DNA of 64,000 nt from Pseudomonadota bacterium (GTDB lineage: Bacteria; Pseudomonadota; Alphaproteobacteria; Rhizobiales; Rhizobiaceae): contig JAEXYH010000007.1 in assembly GCA_023451735.1 (NCBI GenBank), positions 33,446-97,445 of the forward strand, given 5' to 3'. Positions within the stretch are counted from its first letter, which is position 1. Every line of letters starts with the position of its first letter. Shown one piece after another: positions 17,489 to 26,458 of this stretch. A model generated the notes under the pieces. That model was given only the letters and a program-made list of their open reading frames with translations. It did no database searches and had not been told where the DNA came from. A program made the translations under genes and the position numbers.

Positions 17489-18715
17489 ATGAATGACAGC
17501 CACCCGACGACGCCCTTTGGGCGTCGAACGCTGACGCTTGCCATGGTGGCAAGCCAGGCGAATGCTCGCGCTTGCCCTGAAGACAGCGCAGTTCACAAAT
17601 GGAAGACGTTTCGCGCCATCACCGATGCCAAGGATCGGCTGAATATTTCCGATCGATCGCTGACGGTGCTGAACGCGTTGCTGACCTGCCATCCCGACAC
17701 CGTGCTGTCGCCCGGTAAGGATCTGATCGTCTTCCCGTCGAACCGTTCACTCGGCGACCGCACTCATGGCATGGCCGATACGACGCTGCGCAGGCATCTG
17801 TTCGCGTTGGTAGCGGCCGGTCTCATCATTCGCAGGGACAGTCCCAACGGCAAGCGCTACGCGCGCAGGGCAGGGGACGGCAGCGTCGATCAGGCGTTCG
17901 GTTTCGATCTCACGCCGATCGTGGCACGCGCGCAGGAATTCGCACGGCTGTCGGAAGAGGTACGGCTCGAGCGTCGCTTGACGGCGTTGGCCCGCGAGCG
18001 CGTGACGATTCTGCGCCGGGACATTGCCAAGATGATCGGCGTGGCCGTTGAAGAAGGCGCAGCAGGCGACTGGACGCGATTGCAGCGCGAGTTTGCGTTG
18101 CTTAGCGGCCGCCTCCCGCGTTCGGTGACGGCGGCCCTGCTGGAGCCGTTGGCGAAGCGCCTGGAAGAACTGGCGATCGAGGTGGCTAAGCTATTGGAAT
18201 CTCATGTCTCAACACAGAATATGGATGGCAATGACGTCCATTCCGGTGCGCACTATCAGAATTCAAATACAGACCCCTTTACTGAATCTGAACCAGACTT
18301 CCAAGGAAGCGGGGGGCGGGTACCGGAGCATCAAGCAGCGTCAGAGCCCACGGCGAAACCCCGGCCGAGCAGCTTCCCCCTCGGGATGATCCTGAAGGCA
18401 TGCCCGGACATCGCGATGTATACCCGCGACGGCATTTCGGACTGGGGCGATCTGATTGTCGCGGCCGGCGTGGTGCGCGCCGCGCTCGGCGTCAGCCCCA
18501 GTGCATGGGAGGACGCGAAGCAGGCGATGAGCGACATGGATGCGGCCGTCACGGTCGCGGCCATCCTGCAGCGAGCGGAAGAGATCAAGAGTCCCGGCGG
18601 ATATCTGCGTGGCCTGACTGCGAAGGCGAGGGCAGGGAGCTATTCGGTCGGTCCGGTCATCATGGCCTTGTGGCGCAAACAGGCGAGTGCCTCGAAGGGC
18701 AGGGACGCGGGATGA
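17489..18715 (+). CDS. repC: Plasmid replication initiator RepC
   Basis: A 408-residue RepC. The N-terminal domain carries the conserved TPFGRRTLTLAMVASQ segment and a winged-helix DNA-binding region with FPSNRSLGDRTHGMADTTLRRHLFALVAAG. The C-terminal domain (about 285-400) ends with ILQRAEEIKSPGGYLRGLTAKA. RepC is the limiting initiator, and in repABC plasmids the origin lies inside repC itself. A 249-base leader carrying the antisense RNA precedes it. The module is complete, so the replicon should be self-replicating. Confidence 0.95.
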   Translation: MNDSHPTTPFGRRTLTLAMVASQANARACPEDSAVHKWKTFRAITDAKDRLNISDRSLTVLNALLTCHPDTVLSPGKDLIVFPSNRSLGDRTHGMADTTLRRHLFALVAAGLIIRRDSPNGKRYARRAGDGSVDQAFGFDLTPIVARAQEFARLSEEVRLERRLTALARERVTILRRDIAKMIGVAVEEGAAGDWTRLQREFALLSGRLPRSVTAALLEPLAKRLEELAIEVAKLLESHVSTQNMDGNDVHSGAHYQNSNTDPFTESEPDFQGSGGRVPEHQAASEPTAKPRPSSFPLGMILKACPDIAMYTRDGISDWGDLIVAAGVVRAALGVSPSAWEDAKQAMSDMDAAVTVAAILQRAEEIKSPGGYLRGLTAKARAGSYSVGPVIMALWRKQASASKGRDAG

Positions 18716-18907
18716 TAGATTTAGGGAAATGCGGTCGTCGCCGCTGGGGAACATGGCTGGGAATGCCCGCTGGTCTCGGTATCTTAAGACGCCAAAAAGC
18801 CGCTTAGCGGTGCCTTGAGCCACCAATGTGTTGACACAGCGTCTATTCTCAAGTTAATTTGGAACCGTACGGCACCGAAAACTCGTTTAATGGAAGCTTG
18901 AACTGCC

Positions 18908-19249
18908 ATGCCACCGCGTAGCCCGTTCACGTCGTCTCCGCCACTTGCGGTCGCCGATGCGCTTCGGCGCTTGGGCGCCAATATCAAGACGGCCCGGTTA
19001 CGTCGAAACCTGTCCCATGCGGATCTCGCAGCGAAGCTGGGTGTGGATCGGCATGTGATCGCGGATGCCGAGAACGGCAAGCTCACCACCGGCGTCGGGA
19101 TCTATGTGGGCGTTCTCTGGGCGATGGATTTGCTGCCGTCGCTTGCGCATGTGGCTGATCCACGGGCTGACGAGGTCGGGCTCGCTTTGAGCAGCCTGGA
19201 TGAGCGTGAGCGCGCGCGATCTGGGGGAGGGCCGAGCAATGGCTTCTGA
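18908..19249 (+). CDS. hipB: XRE-family HTH antitoxin, HipB-like
   Basis: A 113-residue protein with a helix-turn-helix of the Cro/CI type (GANIKTARLRRNLSHADLAA through KLGVDRHVIADAENG). In hipBA modules the antitoxin binds the operator and sequesters the HipA kinase. GGAAG lies upstream of the ATG. The 3' end overlaps the hipA-like start by 11 bases, the usual toxin-antitoxin arrangement. The C-terminal tail (DERERARSGGGPSNGF) is unstructured. Confidence 0.85.
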   Translation: MPPRSPFTSSPPLAVADALRRLGANIKTARLRRNLSHADLAAKLGVDRHVIADAENGKLTTGVGIYVGVLWAMDLLPSLAHVADPRADEVGLALSSLDERERARSGGGPSNGF

Positions 19250-20567
19250 ACAATGCTTTGTCTATATAACCTTGCCAGGCCAAACCGAACCGGTCACGGC
19301 GGGCCGCTATCAACTCGATATCAACCGCGACGGCGTCGCCATCGGGCAGTTCGTTTACGGGCGGAGCTATCTGGCGCGCGCCGACAAGGTCGAGTTCGAT
19401 CCGGTCGAATTGAAGCTGCGGGTGCCGGCCTATCGGACCACGAAGCTGCGCGGCAATTTCGGTGCCTTGCGTGACAGTTCGCCGGATGCCTGGGGGCGGC
19501 GCCTGATCGAGGCCCGGCTGGGACACAGCGAACCGACCGAGATCGACTATCTCCTGAACTCGCCCGACGACCGCGCCGGTGCGCTCGGCTTCGGATTGAA
19601 CGTGACGCCGCCGGCGCCCGTTCGCGTGTTCAACCGGACCATCGATCTCGATCGCCTGTTGCGGCTTGCGGACGCGATCGTGGCGGCGGAGCGCAATCCC
19701 GATGCGCCGGCGCCACACGGGCCGGACGCCGTGCAGACCGAAGCCTTGATGCGCGCCGGCACTTCCATGGGCGGCGCGCGGCCTAAGGCGACGGTGGAAG
19801 ATGACGACGCGCTTTGGCTCGCGAAATTTCCGCATCGCGACGACAACTGGAACAATACGCGGATCGAACATGCGATGCTCGCCCTCGCCCGCAAATGCGG
19901 ATTGTCCAGCGCGGAAAGTCGCATGACGACCATTGGCGGCAAGGACGTGCTGCTGGTCAAGCGGTTCGATCGGCACAAGGCGGAGACGGGCTATCTGCGC
20001 AGCCGCATGGTGAGTGCGCTGACGCTGCTCGATGCCGATGACGGGCCAGACGCGCGGCAGAAATGGTCCTATCCGTTGCTGGCCGACGAAATGCGCAGGG
20101 CCGCCTCGGGCACGCAGGCGCGGGATCTGTCCGAGCTGTTTCGGCGGATGTGCTTCAATGCGCTGGTCTCGAATATTGACGACCATCCGCGCAATCACGC
20201 TATGGTGGCGAAGGATCGCGACTGGTCCTTGTCGCCGGCTTATGACCTGACGCCGAACCCGATGATCGCGGTGGAGCGGCGTGACCTAGCGATGGTGATC
20301 GGGGATTTCGGCCGATACGCGAATCGCAGCAACCTCATCTCCCAGAGCGGTCGGTTTCTCATTCCGCAAAAGCAAGCCGCGTATATTCTGGACGAGATGA
20401 CTGCGACCGTTGCCAACTCATGGTACGCGACCTGCAAGGATGTCGGCGTCACCGAGCGCGACTGCGAACTGATCCGCAGTGCCTTCGTCTATAAAGGCTT
20501 GGGCTACGATCTGTACGATACGCTCATTCAGAGCGGAAATGGGGGAGAAACACCCTTCAGACCGTAG
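19239..20567 (+). CDS. hipA: HipA-domain Ser/Thr kinase toxin
   Basis: A 442-residue HipA-family kinase. The N-terminal couple-HipA domain is followed by the kinase fold with GGARPK in the nucleotide loop, catalytic SNIDDHPRNH and the DFG-equivalent SPAYDLTPN. In Escherichia coli HipA phosphorylates glutamyl-tRNA synthetase and induces dormancy; the target here is unknown. The ATG at 19239 has GGGGGAGG nine bases upstream. Catalytic residues look intact. Its position directly after repC suggests a plasmid-addiction role. Confidence 0.9.
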   Translation: MASEQCFVYITLPGQTEPVTAGRYQLDINRDGVAIGQFVYGRSYLARADKVEFDPVELKLRVPAYRTTKLRGNFGALRDSSPDAWGRRLIEARLGHSEPTEIDYLLNSPDDRAGALGFGLNVTPPAPVRVFNRTIDLDRLLRLADAIVAAERNPDAPAPHGPDAVQTEALMRAGTSMGGARPKATVEDDDALWLAKFPHRDDNWNNTRIEHAMLALARKCGLSSAESRMTTIGGKDVLLVKRFDRHKAETGYLRSRMVSALTLLDADDGPDARQKWSYPLLADEMRRAASGTQARDLSELFRRMCFNALVSNIDDHPRNHAMVAKDRDWSLSPAYDLTPNPMIAVERRDLAMVIGDFGRYANRSNLISQSGRFLIPQKQAAYILDEMTATVANSWYATCKDVGVTERDCELIRSAFVYKGLGYDLYDTLIQSGNGGETPFRP

Positions 20568-21162
20568 CGTTCGAGGCGGAGAATGCAGGCCGATATTCCA
20601 TAAGATAGGTTATGCGAACCTTCGTTCCTTGCTTGCCAGCCACCTACGGTTCCAAAGAAGAGCTCGGCGATGAACCAGCGATTACTAGTTTCGTATGCAC
20701 TGCTTTCATTCTGGCGACTCCTAAAACTGTCGCCCTCTGTCATTTTAGCAGAACTGACCGCGTGCGGTGCGCTCCATCGCTGAGAGTTTGGTTCTTATCG
20801 ATGTGCTCCTGCAATGGAGGTTCGGCGAGCGAAGCGCGCCGCCTTCGTTGGTCCACTACCTCCCTTAGTTCGCAATGGCTGCGAACGAAACGCTGTGCGA
20901 TGTGATGTAGTGCGGATTGAGCAGATCATTCAATCCGCGGAATCAGACCTTACTGCCCTTGATCAGGCGCTGGTAACCGGTGCGCTTTCTATCGGTCTAC
21001 TTGATCGTACTCGCGGCGCTGGCCGTTATCTTCCTGATCTGGGCGCTGACATCCGCGTGGGCGGTTTCGATGCCACCCATCCCGCCTCCCCGCTAAGTGA
21101 GGGCAAACGAGTCTCAGTACCGACTCGTGCCACTCATCTAGTCGGTGGCTCAGTCGGTCACC
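20568..21162. other. Gap without a convincing gene
   Basis: About 600 bases. The only suggestive element is a 38-codon frame at 20980-21096 (+), one hydrophobic helix (VYLIVLAALAVIFLIWALTS) ending in PPIPPPR. It is preceded immediately by an in-frame TAA and has no ribosome-binding site, so it may be the tail of a lost membrane-protein gene. Confidence 0.3.
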
Positions 21163-21528
21163 TTAATCTAGATTCGCGATGCATTGTTGACGCCAATGGA
21201 GAGATGCGGTGTCCTGCGTTGGATCGAGTTGCTCCAAGATGTTTTGCGGACAGAAGAAAGCGAGAGGGCCATCACTCTCGTGAACGGCTATCATTCTGCA
21301 CTCGCTCTCGCCATCGCCAGGATCACGCTTTAATAAACAAACGACTGCTTCAATCCTGCCGTTATTCTTCACGGACTTTACAGCTGCGAACGCTACCGCA
21401 AAGTGCTCTCCGAACGTTGGTTCCAACTCGACCTCAAGGTCTATTACACGACCGTAAAAGGAGAGTTCTGCGAGAAGCGGCTTAGCGAAACCCTTCGAGA
21501 TATCGATGTGTGAATAAGTCAAGGTCAT
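21163..21528 (-). CDS. DUF6927-like hypothetical protein
   Basis: A 121-residue soluble protein with an AGGAA ribosome-binding site. Its core (AVAFAAVKSVKNNGRIEAVV, then ILEQLDPTQDTASLHWRQQC) resembles the DUF6927 family carried by mobile elements of proteobacteria, in which an aromatic-rich N-terminus precedes a WRxRC-type ending. The family match is from memory and moderate. It is isolated on the minus strand. Confidence 0.6.
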   Translation of the reverse strand: MTLTYSHIDISKGFAKPLLAELSFYGRVIDLEVELEPTFGEHFAVAFAAVKSVKNNGRIEAVVCLLKRDPGDGESECRMIAVHESDGPLAFFCPQNILEQLDPTQDTASLHWRQQCIANLD

Positions 21529-21717
21529 TTCCTGTTAACTCAAACTGGAGAACACCGCACCTCGGCGGTTTCTAGCAGGTTCAGCTGCTAATTTATTGTG
21601 AGATCAAATTGTTTCTGAGCACAAGTGCCTAAGTCTCCTTATCGATTCATGTTACAACTTCACAGAATGCTATTGCACGCGCGAATTTTGAGATGGATTT
21701 CGTCGCAATGTTTTAGG

Positions 21718-21959
21718 ACATCCGATGTAAGCGGGCTGATGCCTCGGGAGAAGTTCTGAAACCTCTGAGGGGCTGGCTCCATACCTGCACGCTCGACCAT
21801 CCAGACGCGCTGAATTTCTATCAACGATGTGGTCTCGTGGCGTACCGTCAAACGATTCGGATTTCGGATGACCCTCGATCCACGGGCGTGTTCCCCGCGA
21901 ACGCGGGTTGCCCGGATTCCTGTCATTTGATCAGAATTTGGATAACAAACGTTTCGTGA
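21718..21959 (+). pseudogene. C-terminal fragment of a GNAT acetyltransferase
   Basis: An open stretch without a start encodes GWLHTCTLDHPDALNFYQRC and then GLVAYRQTIRISDDPR, the acetyl-CoA-contacting end of GNAT N-acetyltransferases (HPxALxFYxRxGF). The frame ends at TGA 21957-21959. The N-terminal two thirds are absent upstream, so this is a truncated remnant. Confidence 0.6.
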
Positions 21960-22139
21960 GCCGCCAATCCAAGGTCGGCATTAAGAAAAGCAATTGCATT
22001 GCCCTTCAGGATTAGGGGCTTGGCGTTGGAGAAGCGCCACGCGTGACCTTGGCTCGTGACAGCGAGATGCAAGCTCTGCTTGAGACCTCGCTCACTAATA
22101 CCGGCACAGCAGGCCGCGCCATCCTCGGCCGGTACCTGA

Positions 22140-22650
22140 ACTGGCTATTCTTTTTTTGGCGAGGCGTGGGTGCGCGCGCAGTTGCTGGCGTTGTTTCCGA
22201 GAGAAGATACGGCGCTGCGCGGGGGCGGCGCGGCTGGCGCATCTCCAGTCCGACCACCAGCCGGCACCGGACCTGTTCGAGATGCTTCCTGAACTTTATG
22301 CCGAGCATATCGCAGTCGTAGGTGGCGACGATGAGACATTTGGGGGCGACAACAGCCGCGAACGGCTCGTGGAATACGTCGTCATTCTATATCTATAGGA
22401 GAAATTGCCGGAGGCGCTGTTGCAAGAATTCTGGGGCAAAGCTCCAACTCCGCTTCTGCGCCATGCGATGTCGTTCATCGGCCGCCACCTCGTGAGCGAC
22501 AATCCTGTGCACGAACGGGCCCGGACCTACGGAGACCGCCGCCTCGAGATTGCGAGGGAGGCGAGTGACAAGATCCATTACCAGTTACGGCGTGCGCCGC
22601 AATCTGCTCCGTATGAAGCGGCTCGCGTTCCCTTGTCAATGCGGCGGTAG
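22140..22650 (+). pseudogene. Decayed C-terminus of a large helical protein
   Basis: Two reading frames give one continuous protein: FFGEAWVRAQLLALFPRED, then (after a shift near 22225) LAHLQSDHQPAPDLFEMLPE. This continues to VEYVVILYL, an in-frame TAG at 22396-22398 and then EKLPEALLQEFWGKAPTP and RHAMSFIGRHLVSDNP. The TAG sits where the sequence would suit Trp, so a TGG-to-TAG change is likely. It resembles the C-terminal helical domain of very large NTPase-like proteins, but I cannot name the family. No N-terminal portion remains. Confidence 0.5.
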
Positions 22651-22918
22651 TCCTCGTCTGCATCGGGATCTGGTACCGGTTGCCGGTCGATCTCGCGAAC
22701 AGCATCGATGCAACGCTGCTGGTGGTGATCCATGCAGCCCACCTCGCGCTGCTTGTGACCGAGCGGCGAGTGTTCGAAGCTTCCCGGTACTACGCGAGAC
22801 AACTCCTCTCCACGCGCTTGCCGCCGTCCGTAATGCGCTACGCCGACCACGGTCGTATCGCATGTCCAGCAATTTTCTTCTGCGAGAAGAGCGCGGCATT
22901 CGGAATACCATCTCGCAG

Positions 22919-23272
22919 TCAGGCAGCGATCCTGCCGTCCTCGAGAGCCGCCCAGATCTCGCTCTGCAGGGCTTGCTCGACGTAGCAGTACGCAACCAGA
23001 TCCTGCCACCCGACCGAGTCAGGCTTGTGGATAGTCGATGCATAGGCCTCAACGGCATCGATGCGGTCTTTGCAAGAATAGAAGAACAACGTTTGATCGG
23101 AGTCGTGAACACGCCAGATAGGGCTTACTTGCACAATAGAGAAGTTTGTCGGGTCACAACGCACGCCGAGGTCTTTGAAGCGATGCCCGGCCTCTCCTAT
23201 TGCCTTTGCCGGCTCCGGCGCGACGACGATGGTGCTGACTTGTGTGGTCGTGGTGACTTTGTAGGTGGCCAT
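22919..23272 (-). CDS. Hypothetical protein
   Basis: A 117-residue protein with GAGGAG upstream of ATG 23272. The N-terminus is Thr/Val-rich (ATYKVTTTTQVSTIVVAPEP) and the C-terminus helical, with AYCYVEQALQSEIWAALEDG. No signal peptide or membrane helix is visible. I do not recognise the family. Strong initiation signals support a real gene in an otherwise decayed region. Confidence 0.5.
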   Translation of the reverse strand: MATYKVTTTTQVSTIVVAPEPAKAIGEAGHRFKDLGVRCDPTNFSIVQVSPIWRVHDSDQTLFFYSCKDRIDAVEAYASTIHKPDSVGWQDLVAYCYVEQALQSEIWAALEDGRIAA

Positions 23273-24013
23273 GATAATCTCCTCTGTTATTTTTTGGAAA
23301 GCATTTCTTCTAACCGATCAAGATCTTGAAGCATCTGCGGTCTTTCAATGATGTGACTAGGCGTTGCTTGTGTCAAATCAGCCGCCGAAGGAAATGGCCC
23401 GAAAAAGCTGTTTCAGGCCGATGTTGAAAAATGAAAGCTGAGCGTTTGCTGGGCTTTTGACGCCTCGAAAAAAACTTTCATCGTAGACACCGATCAGCCG
23501 AGAGTGACCGCAACATTGAGCCTTATTTTCATAAACTGGGAGCTGCTCAAGCATTAGTCGGTACAGAAGGAATTCTCTTCAAGTGGCGAAGCACATCTCG
23601 GAAAGAGGTGGTTGAAGCAAACTTGACTCCGCATGGGAGCCTCTCGTATTTTTCTGCTTAATGCGGTCATAGGTCTTCAGTTCCTGCGCGGTTAATACAA
23701 TTCGTCGATGCACCGCAGCGCCGCTAGCCGCTCTCTAATTTGAGGTGCGGTATACGATATCTCGCCGCATCATCTTCTCACTGCAAAACATCTCAAACCC
23801 ATTCAACGTAGAAACGCATGTTCCGCTGTCACTACGCCTGCACGCGTTTTGACTATCACTAGTTTGAATGCTGGTACGGAAATCCAGTCCGACGTCTGCA
23901 ACATCAGCGAACGGCGCTCCATGCCGTAATACGCCAAATTGCAGGAGCATTCGCCGTTGCTTCCCAACGTCCTCGCCGACCACAGCCGCCGCTCAAATTC
24001 TTTGGAGACGACG
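23273..24013. other. Gap without a recognised gene
   Basis: About 740 bases. The frames crossing it have no supporting start sites or protein-like composition, and no repeat or hairpin stands out. Confidence 0.4.
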
Positions 24014-24190
24014 ATGCTTGATCGCTTCGAGCTTGCAGCGGATGCCGCACTTTATCCGCTTTGCGCCAGAAGCAGTCATGCGGAAAGGTATCTGCAAATG
24101 GTCAGCTTCTTGCCAGATGGTCTGCAACTGACTTTTGTGACGTCTGGAGCGGACATCATCTGTATGGGGTCAAACCAATCCGTGCGTTAA
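24014..24190 (+). CDS. Small hypothetical protein
   Basis: A 58-codon frame beginning MLDRFELAADAALYPLCARS, with GGAGACGACG before the ATG. Its end overlaps convergently with the gene at 24170-25126. It has no recognised family; the ribosome-binding site and composition are the only support. Confidence 0.35.
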   Translation: MLDRFELAADAALYPLCARSSHAERYLQMVSFLPDGLQLTFVTSGADIICMGSNQSVR

Positions 24191-25126
24191 CCCCTGCAAT
24201 CCGTGAACCGTGTGATCGGCAACGTCGGTATAGGACTGCCCGAGAAACGCGATCGGCGCGTCAACTGCTGTCGAACCAAAGCTGGCCAGATCGCTGGTAT
24301 CTACGACGCCTTCTACAAAAGAATTGCTGTCGCTTGCCGGTCCGAATGCTTGATGGAAGATCGGATCGACGACTGCAGATGCTGTTGAAAGTGTGTTTCC
24401 GGCCAGATCGCCGGCAATATCTGTCGCCGCGTTCGCGGCTTGCGACAAAATCTGTTCTTGGTCAACGGTGAGACCGCCGATATGCGATGTCAGTGATGAC
24501 AGCTGATCGGACACGGCGCTCAGGGAAGCATCGATCGCCTCACTGGCTGCTGACACGATCCCGTCCAGTTTTTGCTCAAGCCCGCGCGTGATGTCGGTAA
24601 CGGTTGACGACGCGCCGGACAGCAGGCTTTGCAATCCACCCGTCGGGGAGTGAATACCCTCCACGGGATCAAGGGTGGCATGACCAGAGGACAGCGAGTC
24701 GCCACTCGGTTCCAAGGCGGAGTTTGTATTGTGCGGCGTGCCAAAGCTGTGGTCGTGATGCTCACTGGCGCGCGGCGCACTATCCGTCAGATCGCTCGTC
24801 AGGCCTAGATTGATATCGCTGCCTGGATCCGGTTCGGAAGTCCCTGAAGCAATTTCTGATCGATCGCCATTGGCAAGCGCTGCGTGCTCTCCAGTCCGAT
24901 CTGGCTGGCTGCCTATCGATCGATCCGCCGTCGCAGATAAAGGGTCGACGGAATTCCGCGCATCCACAGGCTCGGCCTTTGCCTCCGACATCTGATGATG
25001 CAGTAGCGCAAGACCCAGCCCGCCGGCAGCCATTCCTGCCGCCGCAGTATCCATGCCGAGATGATTGGCTTCCGAGCTTCGCTCGCGGCGCGCCTCAGCC
25101 TTCGACAGCGTTTTCTGTTCGCTCAT
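24170..25126 (-). CDS. Ser/Asp-rich protein of the type I secretion locus, candidate cargo
   Basis: A 318-residue acidic, low-complexity protein. The first 25 residues are charged. A short hydrophobic patch (AAAGMAAGGLGLALLHH) is followed by an Asp/Ser/His-rich region and, from about 165 to 260, helical heptad-like sequence (LEQKLDGIVSAASEAIDASL). There is no Sec signal and no RTX nonapeptide. The ATG lies 10 bases after the stop of the HlyD-like gene, so it is the last gene of the secretion operon. Cargo, surface adhesin or accessory factor are possible; this is inference from position and composition. Confidence 0.65.
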   Translation of the reverse strand: MSEQKTLSKAEARRERSSEANHLGMDTAAAGMAAGGLGLALLHHQMSEAKAEPVDARNSVDPLSATADRSIGSQPDRTGEHAALANGDRSEIASGTSEPDPGSDINLGLTSDLTDSAPRASEHHDHSFGTPHNTNSALEPSGDSLSSGHATLDPVEGIHSPTGGLQSLLSGASSTVTDITRGLEQKLDGIVSAASEAIDASLSAVSDQLSSLTSHIGGLTVDQEQILSQAANAATDIAGDLAGNTLSTASAVVDPIFHQAFGPASDSNSFVEGVVDTSDLASFGSTAVDAPIAFLGQSYTDVADHTVHGLQGLTHGLV

Positions 25127-25135
25127 AGGACACCT

Positions 25136-26458
25136 CTATTTCTCGCGGAACGCGCCGCTAATCTCGTCAGTCAGCGGACCAATGAGATAACCGACAAGCG
25201 TTCGCGGCCGAGTAGTGACGATGATCTCCGTCGGCATGCCGGGCTGAAGCGCGACCTTCGACGCCTTGACGTCGTCGTCATTCAGCTTTACGCGCACCGC
25301 GTAATAGCCCTTGCCCGTCTTGTCGTCGGTGAGCTTGTCGGCAGAGACCGTCATGATCTCGCCGCGGATCTGCGGACGTTCGTTGCGTGGCACGCTGGTG
25401 AGGCGGACATCAGCAGGCTGTGCGCGCCGAACATCACCGATATCGGCCAGTTGCAGCCTGGCGTCGACGATCAACGGATCTTTCTGGGGCACCACGTCCA
25501 TCAATTTGGCGCCGGGCTGGATCACCCCGCCTTCGGTGAACACCGACAGCCCGACGACGATGCCTGACGATGGCGCCGTGATCGCCGTCCGATTGAGGAC
25601 ATCGCTCGCCGCCTCCAGCTTCGGCCCATTTTCCGCAAGGCTCGAAGATACCTGCCGGAGATCGTTGGTGATTTCGGTCACCCGTTCGCGCTCAAGCTTG
25701 GCAAGACCGAGTTTCGCCTCGCCGATTGCCTGCCGGAGCGACGCCGCCTCCGCTTGCTTCGATCCGCGCTCGCCGTCGAGTTGGGCGGCGGTTCGGTCGA
25801 GGGCCAATACGCGGGTCTTCGGCGTGAAACCGGAAGCGAGCAATTGCCGCGCGCCCTGCGCCTCCTCTTCCAGCAATTCGCTTTGCCGCTTCAATCCATC
25901 CACCTGCGCCTGCAGGCCGGATGTCTGCTCGCTGAGCTGCGAGATTTTTGACTCCAGCATGTTTTTCTGCGTGTCGAATTGTCGTTGCCGTGCGCCGAGC
26001 ACTGCCCGCTCGCTGGCAATCGCCTGCGCGGCATTGGCATGCTCCGATAAAATCGCGAGCCGCTTGTTGAAATCCGGTTCGGTCTGATGGTCGCGCTCGG
26101 CGATCAGGCGCGCTTCCTGCGCAAGCAATGTGATGCGCTCCGCCCGCAGCACATCGAGGCGTGCGCGAGGTTCATGGTCGGTCAGCTGAACGAGCAGATC
26201 GCCTTTCGCCACTTCCTGACCGTCTGTGACATTCAGCTTCTCGATCACCCCACCGTAAGGGTGCTGCACCGACTGTCGCTGGCCCTTGACCTGCAGACTG
26301 CCTTCGGCCACCGCAGCGCCGGAAACCGGTGCAGTAAAGCCCCAGATTGTCAAAAACGCCAGGAACAGAATGATGACCCCGCCGCCCCACATCGCCGGGC
26401 GCATCGGATGGCTGATGCTGGCTTGCGCCTTTGGCGTGCTGTGCTGGATGTTGCTCAT
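25136..26458 (-). CDS. Type I secretion membrane-fusion protein (HlyD/PrtE family)
   Basis: A 440-residue periplasmic adaptor. One transmembrane helix lies at about 25-45, then a lipoyl half-motif, a long alpha-helical hairpin (about 100-290), a second lipoyl half and a beta-barrel domain with the family motif LQPGMPTEIIV near the C-terminus. It bridges the ABC exporter to an outer-membrane TolC-like channel, which is not encoded in the window. The start overlaps the stop of the ABC transporter gene by a base or so, indicating coupling. Confidence 0.92.
   Translation of the reverse strand: MSNIQHSTPKAQASISHPMRPAMWGGGVIILFLAFLTIWGFTAPVSGAAVAEGSLQVKGQRQSVQHPYGGVIEKLNVTDGQEVAKGDLLVQLTDHEPRARLDVLRAERITLLAQEARLIAERDHQTEPDFNKRLAILSEHANAAQAIASERAVLGARQRQFDTQKNMLESKISQLSEQTSGLQAQVDGLKRQSELLEEEAQGARQLLASGFTPKTRVLALDRTAAQLDGERGSKQAEAASLRQAIGEAKLGLAKLERERVTEITNDLRQVSSSLAENGPKLEAASDVLNRTAITAPSSGIVVGLSVFTEGGVIQPGAKLMDVVPQKDPLIVDARLQLADIGDVRRAQPADVRLTSVPRNERPQIRGEIMTVSADKLTDDKTGKGYYAVRVKLNDDDVKASKVALQPGMPTEIIVTTRPRTLVGYLIGPLTDEISGAFREK

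Noticed and set aside
20980..21096. 38-residue single-helix frame
   Set aside because: An in-frame stop lies immediately upstream and there is no ribosome-binding site; kept only as a possible remnant.
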